From the NCBI GenBank assembly GCA_900544595.1, contig UQVQ01000004.1:1-64000 (forward strand): DNA of 64,000 nucleotides, written 5' to 3'. Position 1 is the first letter of the stretch. Every line of letters begins with the position of its first letter. The stretch is from an uncultured Bacillota bacterium. Its GTDB lineage: Bacteria > Bacillota > Clostridia > Christensenellales > UBA1242. Below, one piece after another: positions 17,397 to 26,229 of this stretch. The notes below the pieces were generated by a model. That model made no database searches. It saw nothing but the letters and a program-made list of their open reading frames with translations, and was not told where the DNA came from. Both the position numbers and the translations under genes were made by a program.

Positions 17397-19811
17397 TTAA
17401 CAAATTATGTTAATGATTCTGTTTGGAACAAGAATTATTTTTTTAATAACGCTGTTTTCCAAATATTTTGAAAGCGAAGGTTCGTTTTTGATTTTTTCAA
17501 CAATTGCTTCTTGACTTTCTTCCGTTCCAACTTCAATTGTTCCGCGCATTTTCCCATTGATTTGAACAGGAAGATTTATAACATCTTTAACAAGCGCGCT
17601 TTCATCGAAAGTTGGCCAACTTGCGTTTTTAAATTCAGGTTCAAATTTGCATCTTTCCCAAATTTCCTCGGCAATGTGTGGTGCAAAAGGACTTACAAGC
17701 AAAACAAGAGTTTGATATTCCTTTTTGTTGATTTTTCCAACTTTATATATTTCGTTGCAAAGAGTCATAAGAGTTGAAACAGCCGTGTTAAACTTAATTT
17801 CTTCAATGTCCGACGTAACTTTTTTAACAGCATAGTTAATTGCATATTTAAGTTCTTTTGAAATTTCTTCTCCATCGGATAGAAATTCTTGCATACCCCA
17901 AACGCGATTTAAAAACCTGTTGCATGCTTTAACGCCGTTATCGTTCCAACTTACTGTTTCGCCATAGTCGCCAATGAAGCACTCCCAAAGGCGAAGAGAA
18001 TCCGCCCCATAATCACGAATAACATCGCGAGGGTCAACAACGTTTCCAAGACTTTTGCTCATTTTAACGCCATTTGAGCCAAGGATTATCCCTTGAGAAA
18101 TTCTTGTTTCAAAAGGTTCTGAAACAGGGCTTAACCCAAGGTCGAACAAAAACTTGTTCCAAAATCTTGCATAAAGAAGGTGGCGCGTTGTGTGTTCGTT
18201 TCCGCCGTTATAAATTTTAACTGGAAGCCACGCTTTAAGAGCATCCATGCTTGCAAATTCATTGTCGTTTTTAGGGTCGCAATAGCGCATAAAATACCAA
18301 CTGCTTCCTGCCCAACCTGGCATGGTGTCGGTTTCGCGCTGTGCTTTTCCGCCGCAGTGTGGACAAGTTGTGTTAACCCAACTTGAAATTGCAGCAAGCG
18401 GACTTTGCCCGTCTTTTGTTGTTTCATATGAATCAACTTTTGGAAGTTGAACTGGAAGTTGGTCTTCTGGAACAGCAACCCAGCCGCATTTTTCACAATG
18501 GACAACTGGAATTGGTTCGCCCCAATATCTTTGGCGAGAGAAAACCCAATCACGCATTTTAAAGTTAACTTGTTTTTTTGCAACCCCCATTGCAACAAGT
18601 TTGTTTGTTATTGCAGTTTTTGCTTCTTCAACAGTAAGTCCCGAGAATTCCTGAGAATTGATAAGCTTTGCGCCTGTTCCTAAATAACTTTGTTTTTCAA
18701 AAGCGCACGAAGAAATGTCGCCTTCAATAACTTGAATGATTGGAATGTTTCTTTGCTTTGCAAAGTCATAATCTCTTTGGTCATGAGCAGGAACAGCCAT
18801 AACAGCGCCTGTTCCATAGTTTGCCAAAACAAAATCGCCAATGTAAACTGGAACTTCATTTCCATTAACTGGATTGATTGCGGTTATTCCCTTTAAAATG
18901 CAGCCGCTTTTTTCTTTGATAAGTTCTTGACGTTCAAACTCGCTTTTTTTCGAGGTTTCTTTAATGTATGCTTGAACTTCATCCCAGTTTTGGATTTTAT
19001 CTTTTAAATCTTTAACAATTTGTCCTTCTGGAGCAAGAACCATAAAGGTTATTCCATAAATTGTTTCGATGCAAGTTGTGAAAATCTCAAAACTTCCGCC
19101 TTGCTTAATTTCAAATTTAACTTGAACCCCTTCGCTTTTGCCAATCCAATTGATTTGACTTGTTTTAATATGTTCTTGATATTTTGTTAGTTTAAGGTCG
19201 TCTGCCAAACGCTCGGCATACTTTGTCATTTTCAAAATCCATTGGCTTTTTGGTTTTTGAACAACCTCGCTATGACATTGGCAGCATTTTCCGCCTTCAA
19301 CTTCTTCATTTGCCAAAACACCGCAGTTTTCACAGAAATTGACCATTGTTTCTTGTTTTTCCGCAAGACCATGTTTGAAAAATTGAAGGAAAAGCCACTG
19401 TGTCCACTTATAGTAGGAAGGGTCGCAAGTGTTAATTTCTCTAGACCAGTCGAACGAAAGACCAATCATTTTAAGTTGCTGTTTAAAAGTTTCAATGTTT
19501 CTTGAAACAATTTCTTGAGGAAGTTTATGTTCGCGAATTGCAGTTCTTTCGGCTTCCAAACCAAACGCGTCGCATCCCATTGGGAAAAGAACATTTTTCC
19601 CTTCCATTCTCTTTTTTCTTGCAACAACATCAAGCGCAGTGTAGGAGCGAACGTGTCCAGTGTGGAGCCCTTTTCCGCTTGGATATGGGAATTCAATAAG
19701 AAGATAGGTGTTTTCTTTTCCGTTTTCATGGTTTTTAACTTCAAAGCGTTTTTCTTTTTCCCATCTATCTTGCCACTTTTTTTCTATCTCTGAAAAATTG
19801 TATGAATCCAT
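17397..19811 (-). CDS. leuS: leucine-tRNA ligase
   Basis: This 804-residue class I synthetase charges tRNA-Leu. The HIGH-type motif is in PYPSGKGLHTGH (about 42-53), the zinc-binding cysteines are in CENCG and CCQCH, the editing (CP1) domain has GTGAVMAVPAHDQRD, and KMSKS is in GVKMSKSLGN. Length matches B. subtilis (804-805). RBS GGGAG lies before the ATG. The preceding lipoprotein gene ends only eight bases upstream, so no T-box fits directly before it; leuS is probably co-transcribed with the lipoprotein. Confidence 0.98.
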   Translation of the reverse strand: MDSYNFSEIEKKWQDRWEKEKRFEVKNHENGKENTYLLIEFPYPSGKGLHTGHVRSYTALDVVARKKRMEGKNVLFPMGCDAFGLEAERTAIREHKLPQEIVSRNIETFKQQLKMIGLSFDWSREINTCDPSYYKWTQWLFLQFFKHGLAEKQETMVNFCENCGVLANEEVEGGKCCQCHSEVVQKPKSQWILKMTKYAERLADDLKLTKYQEHIKTSQINWIGKSEGVQVKFEIKQGGSFEIFTTCIETIYGITFMVLAPEGQIVKDLKDKIQNWDEVQAYIKETSKKSEFERQELIKEKSGCILKGITAINPVNGNEVPVYIGDFVLANYGTGAVMAVPAHDQRDYDFAKQRNIPIIQVIEGDISSCAFEKQSYLGTGAKLINSQEFSGLTVEEAKTAITNKLVAMGVAKKQVNFKMRDWVFSRQRYWGEPIPVVHCEKCGWVAVPEDQLPVQLPKVDSYETTKDGQSPLAAISSWVNTTCPHCGGKAQRETDTMPGWAGSSWYFMRYCDPKNDNEFASMDALKAWLPVKIYNGGNEHTTRHLLYARFWNKFLFDLGLSPVSEPFETRISQGIILGSNGVKMSKSLGNVVDPRDVIRDYGADSLRLWECFIGDYGETVSWNDNGVKACNRFLNRVWGMQEFLSDGEEISKELKYAINYAVKKVTSDIEEIKFNTAVSTLMTLCNEIYKVGKINKKEYQTLVLLVSPFAPHIAEEIWERCKFEPEFKNASWPTFDESALVKDVINLPVQINGKMRGTIEVGTEESQEAIVEKIKNEPSLSKYLENSVIKKIILVPNRIINIIC

Positions 19812-19819
19812 ATTTCTCC

Positions 19820-21172
19820 CTATGCCATTTTAACTGGCGTTTTTTCTGCTGAACTAAGTTGAACTCTGTATAATGACATTTCTGTTGTTTTAATAACCTT
19901 GTCGTCGCTTCCCTTTGCTTTGTCTTCGGCAAAGAAATAGAGATATTCATCGTCAACATCGAAATAATCTGTTTTAATTGTAAGCGCACCGCTTAGTTTT
20001 TGTTTTTCTTCTTCTTTGTTCGTTAAGCTTTTTCTATAAACTGCGTCGGATGTTGCATAGTATAAATATCCGTTTCTTGAGAAAAGAATTTTATTAACAG
20101 AAGAAGCAAAGTTTTCTCCTTCAAGTTCTGAATCAATATTTCTAATCATTAAAGATTTGTTCGAATTTACATATGCAAGACCAAGATTGTTCCCTTCATA
20201 TTCTCCAAGAACAAAAACATCTAAACTGCTTTCGGAAAGTTGTTTTGTTTCTCCTGCTTCAAAGTTTTCTGCAAGACTATTGGAATAGTAGGAATAAACC
20301 GAAGTTGAGCCAAAAAGTTCGTTTCTAACATAGAAAAGTCTTCCGCCGCCAAGAGCCTTAACAGTAACTTTAATTCTGTCTTTATTCAAAAGTTCTGTTG
20401 TTTTTCCTGTTGAGATTTCTGCTTTATAAAGGATGTTTCCGCGGTCAATTGGTCCGTCGCTTTCTTTGTTAATCGTATAGTATACAAAGCATTCCGATGA
20501 TTTTGGATTTTCATCATTTGAAACAATTGTTTCCCTTGAAGGAAGAATTGCTCCTGTAACTTTTCCCGCAATTGTTAAAGCCTCGCCGTTTTCCGAAACG
20601 CGAATAATCTCCGATCCAGTGTAGATTAAAAGGTAAACGTTTCCATCAATCATTGTCATCGAGAATTTCCCGCTTGAAAATTTTGTTGTTTGATGTAACT
20701 TTTTGAGGTTTGACCCATCAAGGTTGCAAGAGTAAAAAGTTATAAGATCATAGCGTGTTCCAGTTTTATCTTTATCTGTTGTTGGAGTTGCAAAATAAAT
20801 TTTGTCTTTAAAAATGTAAAGCCCGCTGTTTTCAAAGCCAACAACTTTTGAAACCATAAGTTGAATGTCGGTTAAAATTGGGCGCTCGGTCCCGTCAACA
20901 GTTTCAACTGCTTTTCTTGCACGATAAAGCCCCGTTTCGGTTACCGAACCAAGTTGGTTTGATATTTTTGAGCCAAGCGAAGAAGATTTAATATAGGCAT
21001 CTGTGAAATAAACATAGTCGCCCTTTGTAACAACAAATCCGCCATTTCCATAAACATTGTCGTCATATGCTGGCCCGCCGCTTAAAACAATTTCTTTGTT
21101 CCCGCAGCCTGCGAAAATTCCCCCGCAAATAACAAGGCAAAAAACCAAAATAAGTGATAAAAATTTTTTCAT
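19820..21172 (-). CDS. lipoprotein with DUF5050-like beta-propeller
   Basis: This 450-residue secreted lipoprotein has a signal peptide ending in the lipobox IFAGC (cysteine about residue 22). The remainder shows at least six spaced strands of the form G/D-x-V/I/L-Y/F-Y/F (DYVYF, DKIYF, GNVYL, GRLFY, GYLYY, EYLYF), the pattern of a DUF5050/LDL-receptor-like beta-propeller. It would sit on the outer face of the membrane. Ligand unknown. The start with RBS AAGGAAC at 21172 is chosen over an in-frame codon 20 residues upstream. It precedes leuS by eight bases, an odd pairing. Confidence 0.75.
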   Translation of the reverse strand: MKKFLSLILVFCLVICGGIFAGCGNKEIVLSGGPAYDDNVYGNGGFVVTKGDYVYFTDAYIKSSSLGSKISNQLGSVTETGLYRARKAVETVDGTERPILTDIQLMVSKVVGFENSGLYIFKDKIYFATPTTDKDKTGTRYDLITFYSCNLDGSNLKKLHQTTKFSSGKFSMTMIDGNVYLLIYTGSEIIRVSENGEALTIAGKVTGAILPSRETIVSNDENPKSSECFVYYTINKESDGPIDRGNILYKAEISTGKTTELLNKDRIKVTVKALGGGRLFYVRNELFGSTSVYSYYSNSLAENFEAGETKQLSESSLDVFVLGEYEGNNLGLAYVNSNKSLMIRNIDSELEGENFASSVNKILFSRNGYLYYATSDAVYRKSLTNKEEEKQKLSGALTIKTDYFDVDDEYLYFFAEDKAKGSDDKVIKTTEMSLYRVQLSSAEKTPVKMA

Positions 21173-21244
21173 ATATTGTTCCTTATTTATAAAATTACAA
21201 AACATATTAGCATTAAAATTTTTTTTAGTCAAACAATTATAACT

Positions 21245-22180
21245 TTATTTAACCCATTTATTAACAAATCCCAACAACTTTTTTTCATAATTTGCTCCAA
21301 GATATTTATAACTTTGAATGTGCCCCGCGCCCGAAACAATAACTTTTTCACAATCGTTTCTTTTAAGAGATTCAAACATTTTTTCGGTCATAAGGCATGG
21401 AACAAAAACATCATTTGTTCCATGAAAGAAAAGAATTGGCAACTTCGAAGTCTTAACGCTTTCAATTGGCAAAACTTTTTTTAAATCAAACTTCCCAAAA
21501 ACTTTAAAAAAGAAGTTCATAACAGGAAGGACAAAGAAAGAAGGAAAATGTCCTTTTGTTTTAATTAAATATTTAAGCTCGTCATAGGCAGACGAAAAGG
21601 CGCTGTCGGAAACAATGCATTTAACATTTTTTTGAAGATTTTTGTTTGCACAAAGAAGGCAAGTTGCCGCACCCATTGAAATTCCAAAAAGAACAATTTG
21701 GCATTCTTCCCCAAAAATTTCAATTAGTTTGCCAATCCATAAAACTAAATCGTCCTTTTCATAAAAACCCATACTAATATACTTGCTTTTGTCATCATCA
21801 TGAGCGCGAAGAGTTGGAGCAAAAACATTGAAATTGTTGTCATAAAAAATTTTGGCTTGAGGCGCAAGATCTTTATGAACCCCAAAAATGCCATGAACAA
21901 CAATTGCAATTTTGTTTGTTGGGCGTCTAAGAAGAATTCCGCTTTGTTCTTCCTTCCCAACTTGAATTGTTATTTTTTCATTGTCAACTTGTTCCCACCA
22001 ATCATAGTCGATTGCATATTCTTGTTTAAGTTGGCTTCGAAACTTTTTGTTAATCATTTTCCCAACAATTGAGTTCTTGCGAAAAGAAATTAAAAAAGCA
22101 ATAAACCCCGCAAGAACCCAAAGCAAAAGAATTCCACAAACCGCCGCAAGAACAATTAAAACAATTTCAAGAGTTTCCAA
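21245..22180 (-). CDS. membrane-anchored alpha/beta hydrolase
   Basis: This 311-residue protein has one N-terminal membrane helix (about 4-30), then an alpha/beta-hydrolase domain. The strand-turn VVHGIFGVHKDL forms the oxyanion region, the nucleophile elbow is GISMG (FGISMGAAT), the likely acid is the Asp in FFHGTNDVFVP, and the catalytic His is in GAGHIQSY. It resembles the YtaP/BAAT-type hydrolases. The start is TTG at 22180 with GGAG six bases upstream; an earlier in-frame TTG would place this RBS inside the gene. Confidence 0.8.
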   Translation of the reverse strand: METLEIVLIVLAAVCGILLLWVLAGFIAFLISFRKNSIVGKMINKKFRSQLKQEYAIDYDWWEQVDNEKITIQVGKEEQSGILLRRPTNKIAIVVHGIFGVHKDLAPQAKIFYDNNFNVFAPTLRAHDDDKSKYISMGFYEKDDLVLWIGKLIEIFGEECQIVLFGISMGAATCLLCANKNLQKNVKCIVSDSAFSSAYDELKYLIKTKGHFPSFFVLPVMNFFFKVFGKFDLKKVLPIESVKTSKLPILFFHGTNDVFVPCLMTEKMFESLKRNDCEKVIVSGAGHIQSYKYLGANYEKKLLGFVNKWVK

Positions 22181-22233
22181 AATTTTCTCCTTTTTTTTAT
22201 TTTGACACAAATGCTTAATTTTACAAAAAAAAT

Positions 22234-22251
22234 AAACCGCAAATGCGGTTT
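22234..22251 (-). terminator. terminator after the 139-residue membrane protein
   Basis: AAACCGCA / TGCGGTTT with a two-base gap (a tight hairpin), then TTATTTTTTTT on the minus strand. Confidence 0.7.
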
Positions 22252-22267
22252 AAATTTTGTTTTTTTC

Positions 22268-22687
22268 TTATGCTCCAAATGTAAGCCCCGATAAATTTAA
22301 TGTTAATGGGCCAACAAGGCAAATAATCATTAAAGCAACAATAACAACGAAAAGTTGAACAGAGAAAACGAATTTCTTTTCTCTAACCATTTTTACGCTT
22401 TCAATAACAAGCCCTGCAAAAGAGCAAGAGAAGGCGATAAAGAAGAAAATTGCAACTGTTATGTAAGTTCCTTCTGTTCCGCTAACAAGAGGCAAAAAGC
22501 CAACAAAAAGCGAAAAGAAAATTGCAATTATTGAAAGAGAAAGAGGCAAGTTTACCAAGCTGAATGCTTCTTTAAAAAACTTGCAAGATTGGCAAGGCTT
22601 TCCTTCTTTGTTTCTTTTTTCTTTTTTTGGTTCAAGTTGTTCTGGAACAACTTCTTCTTCGTCATTAAAAATTTCATATTCGCTCAT
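22268..22687 (-). CDS. hypothetical membrane protein
   Basis: This 139-residue protein has an acidic N-terminus, a CQSC motif (about 33-36) and three hydrophobic helices (about 47-68, 76-97 and 107-130). I do not recognise a family. The Cys pair just before the first helix could bind metal or form a cytoplasmic disulfide; that is speculation. It has RBS AAGGAG and its own promoter (22727-22755), so it looks monocistronic. Confidence 0.75.
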   Translation of the reverse strand: MSEYEIFNDEEEVVPEQLEPKKEKRNKEGKPCQSCKFFKEAFSLVNLPLSLSIIAIFFSLFVGFLPLVSGTEGTYITVAIFFFIAFSCSFAGLVIESVKMVREKKFVFSVQLFVVIVALMIICLVGPLTLNLSGLTFGA

Positions 22688-22726
22688 AAAAACACACTCC
22701 TTTTCTTTATTCTTTCTAACATAAAC

Positions 22727-22755
22727 ATTATATCATAACGCTAATTTTAAATCAA
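22727..22755 (-). promoter_or_regulatory. promoter (TTGATT-N17-TATAAT)
   Basis: -35 TTGATT (22755-22750) and -10 TATAAT (22732-22727), spacing 17, upstream of the 139-residue membrane protein. Confidence 0.6.
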
Positions 22756-22776
22756 GCATATTGATTAAAAAAAGAA

Positions 22777-22805
22777 CAATTTTTTGGTTAAAAAAACCAA
22801 ATTGT
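22777..22805 (-). terminator. terminator of the 180-residue membrane-anchored protein
   Basis: Inverted repeat ACAATTTTTTGGTT / AACCAAATTGT with small asymmetry; on the minus strand it is followed by TTCTTTTTTT. Confidence 0.6.
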
Positions 22806-22857
22806 GATTTTCCCTAAAAATTATATGTTTTTTTCCAAACAATTGTTAATTAAAGCA

Positions 22858-23400
22858 TTAAAAAACAACATTCTCAATAATAATTGACCTTGCGAATTGT
22901 TCAATTTGCTTGGTGAGATTTTCTTTTAAACTGCTTTCGCACCCAAACTGAACACGCCAAAAAGCATCGTTTGTTTTAAAAACATACGCGCGATAGGAAT
23001 ATGTTTTGTTTTTATAAACCTTTTCATATTCGTAATACATTAAATTCCCATCTGTGTAAATCTCGCTTGAAACCCCGTTAACTTCAAAATCGGCAGCGAT
23101 AAAATCTTCTCTTGTTTCATTTTCTGGGTCGGTTCTTTCTGGATAGAGTTTAATTTCCTCAAAAGTTTCTTTTGAGAAGAAAACTTTAAGTTGTTTTCCG
23201 TGGTAGGTTGTTAAATAATTTGGCTCCCTTTTCTCTGTGAACTTTGTGTTTAAAGTTATTTGATAGCCTTCCCCTTGGAATGTTTTTTCAAAAGGAACAA
23301 GGCACAAAACAAATATGATTATGCACGCAACAAGAACGAATGCACAAAGCGCGGGAATTAAAATTTTAAGGAGTTTGCTTTCTCTTTTTTCTTCTGTCAT
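22858..23400 (-). CDS. hypothetical single-pass extracytoplasmic protein
   Basis: This 180-residue protein has a short charged N-terminus, one strong membrane helix (about 11-33) and an exported alpha/beta domain. The family is not recognised; the pattern of a PsbP-like or DUF-type small exported domain is possible (YQITLN..F near the start, SIIIENV at the end). RBS GGAGAAA precedes the ATG. Its neighbours are also small membrane proteins and the Spo0A-like gene; no shared role can be claimed. Confidence 0.7.
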   Translation of the reverse strand: MTEEKRESKLLKILIPALCAFVLVACIIIFVLCLVPFEKTFQGEGYQITLNTKFTEKREPNYLTTYHGKQLKVFFSKETFEEIKLYPERTDPENETREDFIAADFEVNGVSSEIYTDGNLMYYEYEKVYKNKTYSYRAYVFKTNDAFWRVQFGCESSLKENLTKQIEQFARSIIIENVVF

Positions 23401-23501
23401 TTTATTTTCTCCAGTTAATTTCTCCTATATGTTAACATAAAAAGACAAAAAAACAAAAAAAATCATTACTTAACATAACAATTTTTATATGATTTATAAA
23501 T

Positions 23502-24227
23502 TTAGCAAACCTTATCAACAAGCCATGTTATAAACTGCTTATTGCTTGGAATTGGCCCCGCGTTTGAAAGCAATCCTCTCCCGCTTATTTCATCAAACAA
23601 AATTTTATTTTTAATTCTTTGAGAAGCAACAGTTATTGCATTTCGTATGTTTCTTTCAATGTTATTAACTTGCGTGTTATATCGCACAGCAAGTTTAGGA
23701 TATAACTTTTTATTAAACGATTGCATAACCCTTTTGTCTTCAATAACACTTAAAACAAGTTCACGAATATATTCATACCCTAAATATTTTGTTGTTATTC
23801 CAAGTTCAGAAAGAATTCTTGTTGTTTTGCCTCGAATTTCTTCTGCTTTTTCAAGAGTTAGAATTTTCCCTTGCTTTTCTTTAACATTATTTAATACATT
23901 AACAACATCATTTGAAAAATTTCTTTTGTTAACAACAATTATGTTTGGGTCGTTAAGTTCATAGGATGAGGGGTTGAGAGTTAAAAGAACAATTTTTGGA
24001 ATAAAAAAAAGATTTGAGCGAACAAAATCGTCATACACTTCGAAATTAAAATCAATGCTTTCGGCGTCGTAAAAAAGGACTTCCGGATTTGAAGTTACAA
24101 CATAGTGAATAACTTCTGGGAAAGTTAAGCAATATATCAAATTGATTTTTTGTTCTCGGCAAACATATCTTAATGCCTCGCCAAGGGAATAATCTCTCTT
24201 TGAAAAGAGAATTGCGCTTTTACACAT
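23502..24227 (-). CDS. Spo0A-like response regulator with degenerate receiver domain
   Basis: This 241-residue protein is built like Spo0A (267 residues in B. subtilis). The C-terminal part (about 143-241) carries the sporulation DNA-binding domain: GYEYIRELV, KLYPKLAVRYNT, then the recognition-helix text IERNIRNAI (190-198), and a closing SNKQFI..LVDK. The N-terminal part (1-115) fits a receiver: D54 (LFYD) is the phospho-acceptor position, T83 and K101 the switch Thr and Lys. The acidic pair after strand 1 is replaced by SK (9-10), so metal-dependent phosphorylation is doubtful. RBS AGGAG fixes the start. It may be the master sporulation regulator in divergent form, or a paralogue. Confidence 0.82.
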   Translation of the reverse strand: MCKSAILFSKRDYSLGEALRYVCREQKINLIYCLTFPEVIHYVVTSNPEVLFYDAESIDFNFEVYDDFVRSNLFFIPKIVLLTLNPSSYELNDPNIIVVNKRNFSNDVVNVLNNVKEKQGKILTLEKAEEIRGKTTRILSELGITTKYLGYEYIRELVLSVIEDKRVMQSFNKKLYPKLAVRYNTQVNNIERNIRNAITVASQRIKNKILFDEISGRGLLSNAGPIPSNKQFITWLVDKVC

Positions 24228-24354
24228 AATCTTTGCTCCTTTGTGTTGATAAACTCCATAATACAACTTTTAAACAAAAAAGAAAAGCATTTTTGTAAAA
24301 TTATGCCAGATATTTTGGAAATTTCTTTACAATAATTTTGTTTTATGTCTAAAC

Positions 24355-24362
24355 TTGTCGAA
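24355..24362 (+). promoter_or_regulatory. 0A-box-like site TTGTCGAA
   Basis: A match to the Spo0A box (TTGTCGAA) lies in the divergent region between the Spo0A-like gene (128 bases from its start) and holB. A single 8-mer can occur by chance (about two expected in 64 kb on both strands with even base use), so this is suggestive only. Confidence 0.35.
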
Positions 24363-24397
24363 ATTTGCACATTTTATCTTCAATCTTTTAAAAAATT

Positions 24398-24425
24398 TTG
24401 CATTTATTTTTGATTGTGCTATGCT
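24398..24425 (+). promoter_or_regulatory. promoter (TTGCAT-N16-TATGCT) of holB
   Basis: -35 TTGCAT (24398-24403), -10 TATGCT (24420-24425); the ATG at 24435 follows after nine bases without a ribosome binding site, so the mRNA would be nearly leaderless. Confidence 0.5.
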
Positions 24426-24434
24426 AAAAAAGAA

Positions 24435-25382
24435 ATGGAAAATGTTCTTTTTGAGGAAAAATATATTCAAAGGTTTTTGCAAGACTTAAAGCAAAACAAA
24501 CTTTCTCATGGCTATTTAATTATTTCGCCAGACAGATTGTTTAACGAAATTGTTGCAACGCAAATGGCAGCAATTTTGCTTTGCAAAAACAAAATCGGTT
24601 GTGAAACCTGTGAGGCTTGCCAAAAAATTGAAGCAAAAACTCACCCAGATTTTTTGGTTTTCCCAGAGAACAATAATTTCTTGGTTGACGACGCGGAAGT
24701 TGTTGTTGAAAAGTCAACGCAAAGCCCAATGCTTGGAGATGTTAAAGTTTTTTTAATTAAAGACATCGACAAGGCAACCATTCAAGCACAAAACAAAATT
24801 TTGAAAACTTTGGAAGAACCAACAAAAAGCACAATTTTCATATTAACCGCAACAAACGAAAGCAAAGTTTTGCCAACAGTTATTTCAAGAATGAGAAGAG
24901 AATATTTAACACCTCTCGACCAAGACAAAGTTAAAACAATAATTGAAAACCCTTCAAAATTTTATGCAAGTTTGTTTGGCGAAAAACATAATTACATTGG
25001 AAATGAATTTTCAGAAGCAATTGTTTATGGAGAAGGTTGGGTTGGGAAAACTATTCAAATTCTTCAAAACACGTCTTTTAAGGACGAGAGAAAACTTGCT
25101 TTAAGCATTTTTGAAAATCTTTCTTCAAGCAAACAACTTTCTTCCTTTAGCGCAGCAATTCTTGCGCTTAAAGATAATCTTGGCGGATTTTTGCTTGTTT
25201 TGGAAAACGAGTTTAGGAAAATGCTTTCAAGTTTAAACGAGGAAACAAAACAATGCGGAATTGAAATTATTGAGGCAATTAACAACTGCTCTCTTGAGCT
25301 TGAAAGAAATGTTTCACCTGCTCTTGCAGTTGACAATTTGCTTATGAGAATTTTAGAAATTAAATATAACTATAAAGTTTAA
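24435..25382 (+). CDS. holB: DNA polymerase III subunit delta'
   Basis: This 315-residue clamp-loader subunit helps open and load the beta clamp (DnaN, right edge of the window). It has the delta' layout: HGYLIISPD at the nucleotide-fold start, a zinc module with cysteines in KIGCETCEACQ, IDKATIQAQNKILKTLEEP and the sensor-1 ATNESKVLPTVISR. The P-loop is degenerate, as usual for delta'. The first in-frame ATG, seven codons upstream, overlaps the -10 box, so the ATG at 24435 is preferred. It begins the holB-ricT-trmN6 operon, conserved in Firmicutes. Confidence 0.92.
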   Translation: MENVLFEEKYIQRFLQDLKQNKLSHGYLIISPDRLFNEIVATQMAAILLCKNKIGCETCEACQKIEAKTHPDFLVFPENNNFLVDDAEVVVEKSTQSPMLGDVKVFLIKDIDKATIQAQNKILKTLEEPTKSTIFILTATNESKVLPTVISRMRREYLTPLDQDKVKTIIENPSKFYASLFGEKHNYIGNEFSEAIVYGEGWVGKTIQILQNTSFKDERKLALSIFENLSSSKQLSSFSAAILALKDNLGGFLLVLENEFRKMLSSLNEETKQCGIEIIEAINNCSLELERNVSPALAVDNLLMRILEIKYNYKV

Positions 25383-25392
25383 TAGGAGAAAT

Positions 25393-26223
25393 ATGGAAAC
25401 CATAACTATAACATTTAACGAAAGCCCTGTTAATTTTCCTTTAACAATTGAAAATTCAAGTTTAGTTAAAGTTGGCGAAAAAGTTGTTATTGAAACCCCT
25501 CGCGGGCTTGAAATTGGAAAAGTTGTTGCATTGTCTTTCAACAAAAAGGAAGAAAAAGAAAATGAAGAGGGCGAAAATGAAAAAGAGGTTTTTTCGTTTG
25601 TTCGCGTTGCAACAGAAAGAGATTTGAAAGCAGACGAAGAAAACAAAAAGTTTGCTTCGCAAGTTAAATTGGAAACAAAAAAACTTATTAGGAAGCACGG
25701 GCTTGAAATGAAAGTTAGCGATGTTTCTGTTGTTTTGGACAGAAGCAAGGTTGTTATTTCTTTCACCGCAGAAAACAGAGTTGATTTCCGCGAGCTTGTT
25801 AAAGAACTTGCGTCAACTTTTAAGGCGCGAATTGAACTTCGTCAAATTGGCTCGCGCGATGAAACGCGCGCAATGGGCGGCTTTGGGCCTTGCGGAAAAG
25901 AATGCTGCTGCAAACAGTTCCTTAACGATTTCGAACACGTTTCAATTAAAATGGCAAAAACACAAAATCTTTCGCTTAACCCAACGAAAGTTAGCGGGCT
26001 TTGCGGGCGTCTTCTTTGCTGCCTTGGCTATGAAAACGAACACTATGCCGAAACAAGCAAACTTATGCCAAAAGTTGGAAGCTTTGTTGAAACTCCAAAC
26101 GGGAAAGGTAAAGTTGTTTATAATGATCTTTTAAAAAGAATTGTTCAAGTTAAAGTTGGCGACGAAAATAACTTTGAAATTAAGAATTTTGACCTTAATG
26201 AAATTAAGAAAAATAAGGAATAA
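25393..26223 (+). CDS. ricT: PSP1-domain protein RicT (YaaT)
   Basis: This 276-residue protein has the PSP1 domain and the two cysteine clusters CGKECCCKQF (about 164-173) and CGRLLCCLGY that bind iron-sulfur clusters in the B. subtilis RicAFT complex. That complex aids RNase Y-dependent mRNA processing and Spo0A phosphorylation during sporulation. RBS TAGGAG is clear. RicA and RicF are not in the window. Its presence near the Spo0A-like gene is of interest, though the holB-ricT link is general in Firmicutes. Confidence 0.93.
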   Translation: METITITFNESPVNFPLTIENSSLVKVGEKVVIETPRGLEIGKVVALSFNKKEEKENEEGENEKEVFSFVRVATERDLKADEENKKFASQVKLETKKLIRKHGLEMKVSDVSVVLDRSKVVISFTAENRVDFRELVKELASTFKARIELRQIGSRDETRAMGGFGPCGKECCCKQFLNDFEHVSIKMAKTQNLSLNPTKVSGLCGRLLCCLGYENEHYAETSKLMPKVGSFVETPNGKGKVVYNDLLKRIVQVKVGDENNFEIKNFDLNEIKKNKE

Positions 26224-26229
26224 AGAAAA

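Noticed and set aside
19812..19819. T-box riboswitch for leuS
   Set aside because: Only eight bases separate leuS from the lipoprotein gene; no T-box bulge sequence (TGGNACC) in front of it.
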